Below are positions 53,129 through 61,501 of a stretch of DNA of 64,000 nt, one piece after another. Made by a program: the position numbers and the translations under genes. The DNA comes from DAOUMF01 sp034408935 (GTDB taxonomy: Bacteria > Chloroflexota > Dehalococcoidia > SM23-28-2 > RBG-16-64-32). The notes below the pieces were generated by a model. That model saw only the letters and a list, made by a program, of their open reading frames with translations. It was not told the origin of the DNA and did no database searches. The DNA lies in contig DAOUMV010000017.1 in the NCBI GenBank assembly GCA_034408935.1, positions 1 to 64,000 of the forward strand, written 5' to 3'. Position 1 is the stretch's first letter; the number at the start of each line of letters is the position of its first letter.

Positions 53129-53154
53129 ATCCCCGATGACTCTTTCGTTGTCAA
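53126..53154 (-). promoter_or_regulatory. Sigma-70 promoter of the acyl-CoA operon
   Basis: On the minus strand TTGACA (53149-53154) is a perfect -35 box, followed after exactly 17 bases by GATACT (53126-53131) as -10 box. Transcription should start about seven bases further on, inside the operator palindrome. Confidence 0.85.
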
Positions 53155-53290
53155 GCTGTACGCACACCCCGAAGAGTGGCCGATTCCCCTATCCGGAGCT
53201 GAGGTCGAACGGATTCCAGAGGCGCTTCTCCCCCCAAGTCAGCCCGATTCGCATAAGTAGGGACCACGGGCTGTCGCGCCAACGCCCCTA

Positions 53291-53399
53291 CCCGCTCGTG
53301 GTGAGCCCGTCGAACCATGAGCGGGAGGTTGTGGCTCCGCTCGCCCTTCTACCCGTTCGACAGGCTCAGGGCAGGCAGGCTCAGGGTGAGCGGGAAGGG
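53291..53399. repeat. Pair of REP-like palindromic repeats in opposite orientation
   Basis: The left unit (53291-53325) reads CCCGCTCGTGGTGAGCC, then CGTCGAACCATGAGCGGG. The right unit (53344-53399) is the reverse type, with CCGTTCGACAGGCTCAGGG, then a short duplication (GGCAGGCAGGCTCAGGG) and GTGAGCGGG. Both have the self-complementary ends and GTCGAAC core of the REP/short interspersed repeats common in environmental bacterial genomes. Confidence 0.75.
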
Positions 53400-53409
53400 A
53401 CGCATTCCA

Positions 53410-53484
53410 GGCGGCGAACGCCCGCTGCATGGCGATCGCGCACTCCAGCGCCCGTGTGGCCGAGGAGAATGAGGCCATGAAGCC
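53410..53484 (-). pseudogene. 75-bp scrap of the adenylate cyclase gene
   Basis: This segment equals 56336-56410 with a single mismatch. It encodes, on the minus strand, GFMASFSSATRALECAIAMQ and the next five residues of the class III cyclase domain. It ends abruptly on both sides and abuts the REP pair, so it is a fragment left by duplication and loss. No gene is otherwise seen between 53155 and 53550. Confidence 0.82.
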
Positions 53485-53550
53485 ATACCGTGCTTTCCAA
53501 GCATGGTCACTGTGCGTCATCCGCCCGGATCAGTCCCTGGCTACGCGTAG

Positions 53551-55908
53551 CTACTGCTGGGCCATCACCCGCCGCATTTCGGCCTCTGTGTCCCTGATCA
53601 GCTCACCGCTCACGTCGATGACCACCTTGTGGAGCGTGCCGGTGAACTCGAACGGCGGCTCGTAGTCCGGTGTGACCGGAGTGCCAGAGGCCTCGCCGCA
53701 AGTGACGCCGGCCGTCAGGCCGAGGACGAACGGGGTGGTCACCGGCACGTCGGCCTGGCCGACCAGCTTGCCGTCGAAGTAGAGCTGCGCGCGGCCAGGC
53801 GCCCCTTTACCGTTCGCGAAGTCGGGTCCGCCGGTGACCTCGAACTCGAATCGCAGCTCGTGACGGCCCGTCGGCACCGACTCTATCGACTCGACGTAGA
53901 AGCGGTTGCGTGCCACGTAGTTGTGGCACCATTTCAGCTTGCCGTCCTTGACGTAGAAGGCATAGCCGCCGGCCCCGCCGCCGTGCGCGAGGAGCATGCC
54001 CTCGGCGCCGCTGGCTGGGATCTCGACGTCCGCCGTGATGCTGTGGGGGCGGTTCAGCACCGGTGCGGCCACGTTCGGCGGAACGGACTGCGTTCCCGGG
54101 TAGTGGACGTAACTGGTACGCTCCTTCCCGATGGCCGGGCGCGGGTCGAGGGCGCGCGTGACGGCCCGCCCATCGACGGGCAGGACGTTGTACTTCCCCG
54201 CCTCGACGTACCACTGCGCGATCATCTCGGTCAGTCTGGCACGGTTCTCGGCGGCGACGTTGTGGTTTTCGGCGAAGTCCTTGGCGACGTGGTACAGCTC
54301 CCAACTGTTGGCGTCCAGCTCAGTCAGCGCCTTCGCCGAGATCGGCAAGCCGAACCCCTTGCCCGCTTCGGCGAACGAGGGCCCTGGCCATGGGCACACG
54401 GCACGCCAGCCGTCGCGATACAGCGAGCGGTGGCCCATCATCTCGAAATACTGGGTGATGTGCTTGCCCGGCGCGTCGGTGCCGTCAAACGTATCGGCGA
54501 AGCTCAAGCCTTGGATCGGCGACTGCGTGACGCCTTTGATGGTGGTCGGCGGCTCCAGCCCCAGCGCTTCTAGGACGGTGGGCACCATGTCGATAGCGTG
54601 GACATACTGTGCTCGGACTTCGCCCCTGGCCTTGGTGCCCTTCGGCCAATGGACGATGAACGGGTCGCTCGTGCCTCCACGGTAGGTCTCCCGCTTCCAG
54701 CGTCGGAAGGGCGTGTCTCCCGCCCAGGCCCAGCCCCATGGATAGTGATTGAAGGTTTCGGGGCCACCGAGCTTGTCCAGCGCTTTCAGATTCTCTTCCA
54801 GCGACTCGGCCACGTTGTTGAAGAAGAAGCTCTCGTTCACCGAGCCGGTCGCGCCGCCCTCGGCGCTGGCGCCGTTGTCCGAGATGGCCATGATCAAGGT
54901 GTTGTCGAACTCCCCGATCGTCTTCAAGAAGTCCAGCAGGCGCCCGATATGATAGTCAGTGTGTGTGAGGAAGCCCGCGAACACCTCCATCATTCGCGCG
55001 TAGACCTTCCTTTCCTCGGGCGAGCACTGATCCCATGGCTTCACGTCCGGATCATGACGTGAAAGCTCGGCGTCCGCCGGGACGATGCCCATCTCTTTCT
55101 GTCGCGCGAACACTGTCTCGCGGTAGGCCTCCCAGCCGTCGTCGAACTTGCCTTCATACCTGTCCACCCACTCTTTCGGCACGTGGTGCGGCGAGTGCGT
55201 GGCGCCGGGGCAGAAGTACATGAAGAACGGCTTGTCCGGCGCCACCTGCTTGGAGTCCGCGACGAACGATATCGCCTTGTCGACCAGGTCTTCGGTGATG
55301 TGATAGCCTTCCTCGGGCGTCTTCGGCGGATCCACCTCGTGGTTGTCGTACACAAGGTCCGGGTAGTACTGGTGTGTCTCGGCCGCCAGGAAACCGTAGA
55401 ACCGCTCGAAGCCGCGGCCCAGCGGCCAGCGGTCGTACGGCCCCGCCGCCGAGACCTGGTCCGCGGGCGCTAGGTGCCACTTGCCGATCGCGTACGTGTT
55501 GTAGCCGTGCTGCAACAGCATCTCGGAAAGAAACCCGTTCTCAAACGGGATATGCCCGTTGGAGCCGGGGTATCCGGTGGACCCTTCGGTGATACACGAC
55601 ATTGCGTTCGAGTGGTGGTTGCGGCCGGTCAGGATGCACGAACGTGTCGGCGAACACAGCGCGGTCGTGTGCATGTTGTTGTAGCGCAGACCGTCGGCAG
55701 CAAGCGCATCCAGGTTTGGCGTCTCAATGGGGCTCCCGTAGCAGCCAACCTGCCCATACCCGGTGTCATCCAGCACGATGAACAGCACGTTTGGCGCGTC
55801 CTCGCGAGCCCGCACCGGCTCAGGCCAAGCCGGGCTGGACTGATCCACAGTTCGTCCGATGATACCGGAGAAGGCCGTGCCAGGTTTGTACTCTGTCGGT
55901 TTCGCCAT
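53551..55908 (-). CDS. Large type I arylsulfatase (Cys-type)
   Basis: The 785-residue sulfatase has metal ligands in FIVLDDTGYGQVGCYG (Asp47, Asp48), the formylglycine motif CSPTR at 85-89 followed by LTGRNHHS, IGKWHLAPAD, TDYHIGRLLD and AISDNGASAEGG. The C-terminal 170 residues are a beta-rich domain (ISADVEIPASGAEGML region). This is the long arylsulfatase type known from Pseudomonas AtsA relatives. No signal peptide is seen. AGGAGGAG precedes the ATG. It needs a maturase: the anSME at 9 kb is the only one in view. Confidence 0.95.
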   Translation of the reverse strand: MAKPTEYKPGTAFSGIIGRTVDQSSPAWPEPVRAREDAPNVLFIVLDDTGYGQVGCYGSPIETPNLDALAADGLRYNNMHTTALCSPTRSCILTGRNHHSNAMSCITEGSTGYPGSNGHIPFENGFLSEMLLQHGYNTYAIGKWHLAPADQVSAAGPYDRWPLGRGFERFYGFLAAETHQYYPDLVYDNHEVDPPKTPEEGYHITEDLVDKAISFVADSKQVAPDKPFFMYFCPGATHSPHHVPKEWVDRYEGKFDDGWEAYRETVFARQKEMGIVPADAELSRHDPDVKPWDQCSPEERKVYARMMEVFAGFLTHTDYHIGRLLDFLKTIGEFDNTLIMAISDNGASAEGGATGSVNESFFFNNVAESLEENLKALDKLGGPETFNHYPWGWAWAGDTPFRRWKRETYRGGTSDPFIVHWPKGTKARGEVRAQYVHAIDMVPTVLEALGLEPPTTIKGVTQSPIQGLSFADTFDGTDAPGKHITQYFEMMGHRSLYRDGWRAVCPWPGPSFAEAGKGFGLPISAKALTELDANSWELYHVAKDFAENHNVAAENRARLTEMIAQWYVEAGKYNVLPVDGRAVTRALDPRPAIGKERTSYVHYPGTQSVPPNVAAPVLNRPHSITADVEIPASGAEGMLLAHGGGAGGYAFYVKDGKLKWCHNYVARNRFYVESIESVPTGRHELRFEFEVTGGPDFANGKGAPGRAQLYFDGKLVGQADVPVTTPFVLGLTAGVTCGEASGTPVTPDYEPPFEFTGTLHKVVIDVSGELIRDTEAEMRRVMAQQ

Positions 55909-56065
55909 TCTTGTGATCTCCTCCTAGCTCAGCGAGTCTTTGCGCCTCTGAAGGTCAGCCGGTCACGAACAAGGGGCAACCCCACTGTCTGCTGCCCGCG
56001 ATTGTGCCCCTGGACTAGACCAGTGTCAACGGGGTGTATCGTCGCTAAATGGTGTCCGCCGGCAG

Positions 56066-57418
56066 TTAGCCTTCCCGCCACCTCACCTCGTATAGCCGCA
56101 CTGGCTCATCGAAGCCTTTCAGGGCTACCTCGCCTCGATCACTGAAGAGGAAGTCCTTGCCCGCCACGAGCTGCCGCACCACATCCGAGGCCAGTATCTG
56201 GCCCGCCTCGGCGTGGCCGCAGATCCGCGCCGCAAGGTTGACTGCGGTCCCGTACAGGTCCTCCTCCTCCGCTATCGGCTCCCCCGCGTTCAGGCCTACC
56301 CGCACCAATAGCGGCTCCTCCGCCGACTCGTTGTGGGCGGCGAACGCCCGCTGCATGGCGATGGCGCACTCCAGCGCCCGTGTGGCCGAGGAGAATGAGG
56401 CCATGAAGCCGTCTCCCGTCGTCTTCAGCTCCGAGCCGCCGTGCGATTTCAGCGCCTCCCGCACGATGCGCTCGTGCTCCCGCAGCAGGTCACGGGCCTT
56501 GGCGTCGCCGAGGCGTTGAGTGAGCGCCGTTGAGCCCTCTATGTCGGTGAAGAGGATGGTATGGATGTCCTCCTTGGCTAGAGGTGCGGCTGTAGCCCCC
56601 GCCTCCACTCCTTCGCCTAGGAACTCGATGATGGCCGTCAGCGCTGCATCCATATTGACACGCCAGGGAAAGGCAGAGTCGCCCTCGAGAACAACAAGAC
56701 TGGCATCTGGTATCCGGGAGGCGAGGCTCCTTGCGACCCCGATCTCGGGGTAGGGAGCGTCCCGAATATGGGCCACCAGCGTTGGGCACCTCACTTGTTG
56801 CAGGTCATCTGAAGCGTCGAATCCGTCAATCGCCTCAAGCGCCGACCGCAGAGTTTCCTGGGTAAGGCACTCCCGGAAATAGGCGGCGACCTGCCGCGCT
56901 TCCTCGCCCGTCGGACTTCCCAGGAAGACATGCGCCACCGTCTCTGTGTATATCTTCCAGTCTTGGTCTCTGAGTGCCTGGAATGCTCGAATCTGTGGCG
57001 ACCACCCGATGTCGGAGGCCTGAGCATAGGCGCCCCATAGAACGAGGTGTGATACTCGCTCCGGGTTGCGGGCTGCATAACCGATAGCCACCGGGCCGGC
57101 GTTGACGGGTCCCACCAGTACGAACCTGTCCAGTTTCAGCCGCTCACACACCGCCTCCAGGTCAAGCATATGGGCAGTGAGGGAGTAGTCGGTTACTTCC
57201 TGCTGGGACAGCCCGCTGCCTCTGCAATCATATCGGATGAGCATCCCCATCCTGGCCAGCCGCTCGTACCAACCGCGATACTGGGGAATCTGCCACTCCA
57301 TCTGGACGTGGCTGAACGGCAGCGACGGCATCAGTACGACCGGCATCCCCTCCCCCAATGTCCAGAAGGCAATGCTTACTCCGTCTTTGGTCTGGGCGTA
57401 CTGGATGCGCGGCTCCAT
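56066..57418 (-). CDS. Alpha/beta-hydrolase domain fused to class III adenylate cyclase
   Basis: Residues 1-270 form an alpha/beta-hydrolase fold (DGVSIAFWTLGEG, IRYDCRGSGLSQ, LVGPVNAGPVAIGYAARNPE). The nucleophile elbow reads GPVNAG, with Val105 where Ser is expected, so the domain is probably a non-catalytic sensor. Residues 285-445 are a complete cyclase domain: metal Asp292 (LFTDIEGS) and Asp336 (TGDGF), adenine-specifying Lys332 and Asp387, and transition-state Asn394 and Arg398 (VNLAARI). It should make cAMP. AGGACCGCC precedes the ATG. A 75-bp scrap of it lies at 53.4 kb. Confidence 0.92.
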   Translation of the reverse strand: MEPRIQYAQTKDGVSIAFWTLGEGMPVVLMPSLPFSHVQMEWQIPQYRGWYERLARMGMLIRYDCRGSGLSQQEVTDYSLTAHMLDLEAVCERLKLDRFVLVGPVNAGPVAIGYAARNPERVSHLVLWGAYAQASDIGWSPQIRAFQALRDQDWKIYTETVAHVFLGSPTGEEARQVAAYFRECLTQETLRSALEAIDGFDASDDLQQVRCPTLVAHIRDAPYPEIGVARSLASRIPDASLVVLEGDSAFPWRVNMDAALTAIIEFLGEGVEAGATAAPLAKEDIHTILFTDIEGSTALTQRLGDAKARDLLREHERIVREALKSHGGSELKTTGDGFMASFSSATRALECAIAMQRAFAAHNESAEEPLLVRVGLNAGEPIAEEEDLYGTAVNLAARICGHAEAGQILASDVVRQLVAGKDFLFSDRGEVALKGFDEPVRLYEVRWREG

Positions 57419-57609
57419 GGCGGTCCTATCCCATCACCGCTTGCTTGCTGGGCCCCAGCCCAGTGCAACCCCGATTATACTCGGTGGGCTCAGATAGCGT
57501 CCGACAAGCAGCCGTGAGGCCATGCCCGCCTCGCTGATCATGTGGCCTGGCCCACGAGCGGAGCTTACAATATATCTGTCCTCTCGTTGGCCAGTCGCTC
57601 TTGTCCTAT

Positions 57610-58812
57610 ATGAACGTCCTCGCTACCAATTGCGGCAGCTCTACGCTGAAGCTCCTGCTCGTGGAGAGCGAGAGCGACCGCCGGCTGGCCGAAGGGATCG
57701 TCGACCGTATCGGCGGCCCGACCGAGATCCGCTTCCAATCGGAGGGGGGCAGCGCCCTTGAAGAGACCGCCCCTGTGGCCGACTACGGCGAGGCGATGTC
57801 CCGGGCAGTCGAGTGGCTGAGGGGCGTTGGATTCATAGCGGGACGCGGCATCGACGCCGTTGGTCACCGAGTGGTCCACGGCGGCGCACGATTCGTGGAG
57901 CCAACGTTCATCGACGTTGGAGTCATCGACGCTATCGAAGCCTTGGGTGAGCTGGCACCGTTGCACAACGCCCCAGCCTTGAGCGCTATCCGGGCGGCGC
58001 GAGCGGCGCTGGGAGCCGACGTCCCGATGGTGGCGACCTTCGACACCGCGTTCCACCGCACGATGCCCGACCGAGCATCGCAATACGCCATACCGCACGA
58101 ACTGGCGGCCAAACACGGCGTCCGCCGCTACGGCTTCCACGGGCTGGCCCACAGGTACATGACCGAGCGGTATGCAGAGGTCACCGCTACCTCGGTGGAG
58201 GAGAGTAGGCTCGTGACCCTTCAGCTCGGGGCGGGCTGCTCCGCCACCGCCGTTGAGGGCGGACGCTCCGTAGACACTTCGATGGGCTTCACGCCCCTTG
58301 AAGGTCTGATGATGGGAACGCGTTCCGGGGATGTGGACCCGTCGCTGGCTGGGTTTCTGGCGCGCAAGGAAAACGTACCTGTCCAGGAGGTGGAGGAGTG
58401 GCTCAACACGCGATCAGGCCTTCTGGGTGTCTCGGCCACTTCACGAGACATGCGGGAGCTCCTGGAGGCCGAGGCCCGTGGGGATGCCCGCGCCGCCCTG
58501 GCAGTGGAGATGTTCTGTCACCGGGTCCGGAGGTACATAGGTGCCTATCTAGCGATATTGGGCGGAGCGGACGCCGTCGTCTTCGGAGGCGGCATTGGCG
58601 AGAACGCGCCAGCCGTGCGCGCGCGAGTCTGCTCGGGCATGGGGTGGTGCGGGCTCACTCTCGACGAGGGCCGCAACGCCGAGGCGATAGGTACTGAGGC
58701 CCGCATCAGCTCGGATGATTCTACCTTGCACGCCTACGTGATTCCCGTCGACGAGGCCTCGATAATCGTCCGTGATACCGTTGGCTGCCTCCGCGGACAT
58801 GGCTGCGGTTAG
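57610..58812 (+). CDS. ackA: Acetate kinase
   Basis: The 400-residue kinase has the N-terminal phosphate motif NCGSSTLKLLL, VGHRVVHGG, FDTAFHRTMP, RYGFHGLAHRYM (both PROSITE-like signatures) and VFGGGIGENAPAVRARVC. It interconverts acetyl phosphate plus ADP with acetate plus ATP. ATG 57610 is chosen (TTG 57601 also in frame); neither has a clear ribosome-binding site, and TACAAT at 57566 is a possible -10 box. It is 12 bases upstream of the phosphoketolase gene, its source of acetyl phosphate. Confidence 0.95.
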   Translation: MNVLATNCGSSTLKLLLVESESDRRLAEGIVDRIGGPTEIRFQSEGGSALEETAPVADYGEAMSRAVEWLRGVGFIAGRGIDAVGHRVVHGGARFVEPTFIDVGVIDAIEALGELAPLHNAPALSAIRAARAALGADVPMVATFDTAFHRTMPDRASQYAIPHELAAKHGVRRYGFHGLAHRYMTERYAEVTATSVEESRLVTLQLGAGCSATAVEGGRSVDTSMGFTPLEGLMMGTRSGDVDPSLAGFLARKENVPVQEVEEWLNTRSGLLGVSATSRDMRELLEAEARGDARAALAVEMFCHRVRRYIGAYLAILGGADAVVFGGGIGENAPAVRARVCSGMGWCGLTLDEGRNAEAIGTEARISSDDSTLHAYVIPVDEASIIVRDTVGCLRGHGCG

Positions 58813-58824
58813 AAGGAGGACAGG

Positions 58825-61296
58825 ATGCCCGAAACAAGGAACACCGATGCCGTCCGCACGGAGGAGTGGGTGGGCCTCTATCGAGAGAGGAATCCGGAGG
58901 CGGACCGTTGGGCCGTCGGGTATGGGGTGATCAATCACACGGTGGAGACGCAGGCCCGCGTCTTCTCCATGGCGGAGCTTCTGGCCGCGCGGGGGGTTAA
59001 GGGTGACGGCGTGTCTCCCTTCGACCTCCTCCACGCCGCCGACCGGGTGGCCAGCGCTGCCATGTGGCTGGTCGTGCACGAAACCTACGCCCGCAACGTA
59101 TATCTGGATGGGCGGGATCTAGGGCCCGAGGACTTCAAGCCGGACCCGCAGGGGCACACCGGGGGTGCCCTCAACATGGTGCCTGCCTACGCCGGCTACG
59201 CGGCCGCTAACGCCATCACTGGACACACCCGGGCCTGGATCATGGGCCAGGGCCATTGTGTGGCCGCTATTGACTCGGTCAACCTCCTGCTGGACAACAT
59301 GACCCCGGCCCATGCCGAACGCTATTCGGTGAGCGACGAGGGCCTTACCCGCTACGTCCGTGACTTCTATTCCTATCGGCTCCGGGAAGACGGGAAGCAG
59401 GGCTCGCCTCTGGGAAGCCACGTTAACGCTCACACCGCCGGCGGCCTGGCTGAGGGCGGCTACCTGGGATTCACGGAGCTCCAGTACGTACACATGCCAC
59501 TGCGGGGAGAGAGACTGGTGGCGTTTCTCAGCGACGGAGCCTTCGAGGAGCAGCGCGGCAGCGACTGGGTGCCCCGCTGGTGGCGTCCGGAGGACTGCGG
59601 CCTTGTGACACCCATCATGATCAGCAACGGACGTCGCATCGACCAGAGGACGACGATGTCACAGCAGGGGGGCTCCGCGTGGTTCGTCGATCATCTCGCG
59701 CTGCACGGCTTCGACCCCTTCGTCTTCGACGGCCGGGACCCCGCGGCCTTCGCCTGGGCGATCTTGGAGGCGGAGACCCGACTGGAGGCGGCCTCCGAGG
59801 CGGCCCGCTCTCGCGGTGACCGCTACCCGCTGCCACTGCCCTACGGCATTGCCGTCGCCCCCAAGGGCGCCGGCTTCTACGGGGAGGGCACCAACCTGGC
59901 CCACAACCTCCCTCTGGGGGCCAACCCGAAAGAGGACCGCCAGGCCGCACATCGCTTCAACGAGAGCGCCCGTCCGTTGTGGGTGCCTCAGGGAGAGCTG
60001 AAGAACGCCATCGACAAGTTCCAGCACCACGGGACATCCGGCCGCCCCCGCGAACGCGACCACCCGCTGGCACAGCGTGATGTGCGACTGCGAGAAGTGC
60101 CGACGATCCAGTTGCGGCCGGTCGCCGACGACCGGTCGAACCGTTCAACCTGGACCCGGACGTCGCCGATGCATGCCATCGACGCCGCTTTCCTGGCCAC
60201 TGTGAAGGCCAATCCCCACCTTCGTCCTCGGATCGGCAACCCGGACGAGATGAAGTCAAATCGCATGCAGGGCACGCTAGATGCGCTCAAGTTCCGCGTG
60301 ACGGACCCGGAGCCCGGCATCCCAGAGGACTTGCACGGAGCCGTGATCACCGCTCTCAACGAGGAGGCGGTGGCGTCCGCTGCCCTGGCCAACAAGGGCG
60401 GCATCAACATCATCGTCACCTACGAGGCGTTCGGGGCCAAGATGCACGGCGTCGTCCGTCAGGAGATCATCTTCGCCAACCACCGCAAGGAGCATGGCCT
60501 ACAGCCGGGCTGGCTCTCCGTCCCGCTGATCCTCACGTCCCACACCTGGGAGAACGCCAAGAACGAGCAGTCCCACCAGGATCCCGCGATGGCCGAGGCG
60601 ATGATGGGCGAGCCATCGGACGTCTCCCGCGTCCTGTTCCCCGCCGACTACAACACCGCGGCCGTCGTGATGCACGGCTGCTATCAGGCCAAGGGTCAGA
60701 TCTGGACGCTGGTGGTGCCGAAGATGGAGGGGGTCGCGGACTTGTTCACCCCCGACGAGGCGGCACGTCTCTTGGAAGAGGGCGCGCTGCGGCTGGAGTG
60801 GGCGGGCCACAAGCCGACACAACAGCGCGTGGTGTTGACAGCCATCGGGGCCTATCAACTGGAAGAGGTGCTCAAAGCATCAGACCGCCTGCGGGAGCGG
60901 GATGTCGCGCACACCGTGGTCTACATGCTGGAGCCCGGTCGCTTCCGTACTCCCAGGAGCAGCGGAGAGGCCGCCCACGCCGCTCCGACCGCGCTGCAGG
61001 CGGAGCTCTACCCGGACGAGGTGCCCGCCCGCGTGTTCGTGAGCCACACGCGACCGGAGCCCTTGCTGGGGGCGTTGCAGCCGCTGAACACCGGTCAGCG
61101 AACTGCCGGCCTCGGCTTCATCAACCACGGCGGCACCCTCAGCGTCGCCGGTTTCCTCTTCACTAACCGGTGCAGTTGGGCACACGTTCTCGCTGAAGCC
61201 GCTCAGGTTGTCAAGCTAGCGCGAGAGGAGCTACTGAGCCGCGATGAACTGGCAGCGCTCGATGGCAAGGCTTCTCCCGAGGCAGTGATCGTCTAG
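58825..61296 (+). CDS. Phosphoketolase family protein (divergent XFP)
   Basis: The 823-residue thiamine-diphosphate enzyme has the phosphoketolase order: QGHTGGALNMVPAYAGY, IMGQGHCVAAIDSVNLLL, FLSDGAFEEQRGSDW, SHTWENAKNEQSHQDPAMAE and NTGQRTAGLGFINHGGTLSV. Phosphoketolases split xylulose 5-phosphate (or fructose 6-phosphate) with phosphate to acetyl phosphate. Several motif residues differ: the DHNG usual before the SHQDPG-like motif reads AKNE. Relatives of this subgroup have, as I recall, been annotated as xylulose-phosphate 3-epimerases. Coupling to acetate kinase (AGAAGGAGG before the ATG) favours phosphoketolase activity. Confidence 0.85.
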   Translation: MPETRNTDAVRTEEWVGLYRERNPEADRWAVGYGVINHTVETQARVFSMAELLAARGVKGDGVSPFDLLHAADRVASAAMWLVVHETYARNVYLDGRDLGPEDFKPDPQGHTGGALNMVPAYAGYAAANAITGHTRAWIMGQGHCVAAIDSVNLLLDNMTPAHAERYSVSDEGLTRYVRDFYSYRLREDGKQGSPLGSHVNAHTAGGLAEGGYLGFTELQYVHMPLRGERLVAFLSDGAFEEQRGSDWVPRWWRPEDCGLVTPIMISNGRRIDQRTTMSQQGGSAWFVDHLALHGFDPFVFDGRDPAAFAWAILEAETRLEAASEAARSRGDRYPLPLPYGIAVAPKGAGFYGEGTNLAHNLPLGANPKEDRQAAHRFNESARPLWVPQGELKNAIDKFQHHGTSGRPRERDHPLAQRDVRLREVPTIQLRPVADDRSNRSTWTRTSPMHAIDAAFLATVKANPHLRPRIGNPDEMKSNRMQGTLDALKFRVTDPEPGIPEDLHGAVITALNEEAVASAALANKGGINIIVTYEAFGAKMHGVVRQEIIFANHRKEHGLQPGWLSVPLILTSHTWENAKNEQSHQDPAMAEAMMGEPSDVSRVLFPADYNTAAVVMHGCYQAKGQIWTLVVPKMEGVADLFTPDEAARLLEEGALRLEWAGHKPTQQRVVLTAIGAYQLEEVLKASDRLRERDVAHTVVYMLEPGRFRTPRSSGEAAHAAPTALQAELYPDEVPARVFVSHTRPEPLLGALQPLNTGQRTAGLGFINHGGTLSVAGFLFTNRCSWAHVLAEAAQVVKLAREELLSRDELAALDGKASPEAVIV

Positions 61297-61501
61297 GCGG
61301 GCAGGCAGCGCTTCTGATTCGGAACGGTGTCAATGCGGTACCATCACGGTGTACGAGTGATGCCCGCGGCGTCGGAGCGGATGGTGGGGCAAAGCACCAC
61401 AGCCTTTTGCGGCACTGCCCGATAGCAACCACCGCCGCCAATCGGTGAAGATGCTGTCGGGTCACCTCCGTTCGGTCATGGCTACAGCGGAGGTTGGGAG
61501 C
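61297..61501. other. Interval before the molybdoenzyme gene
   Basis: No gene is seen in these 205 bases. The right end carries GGAGG eight bases before the molybdoenzyme start. No clear promoter or terminator was found. Confidence 0.4.
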
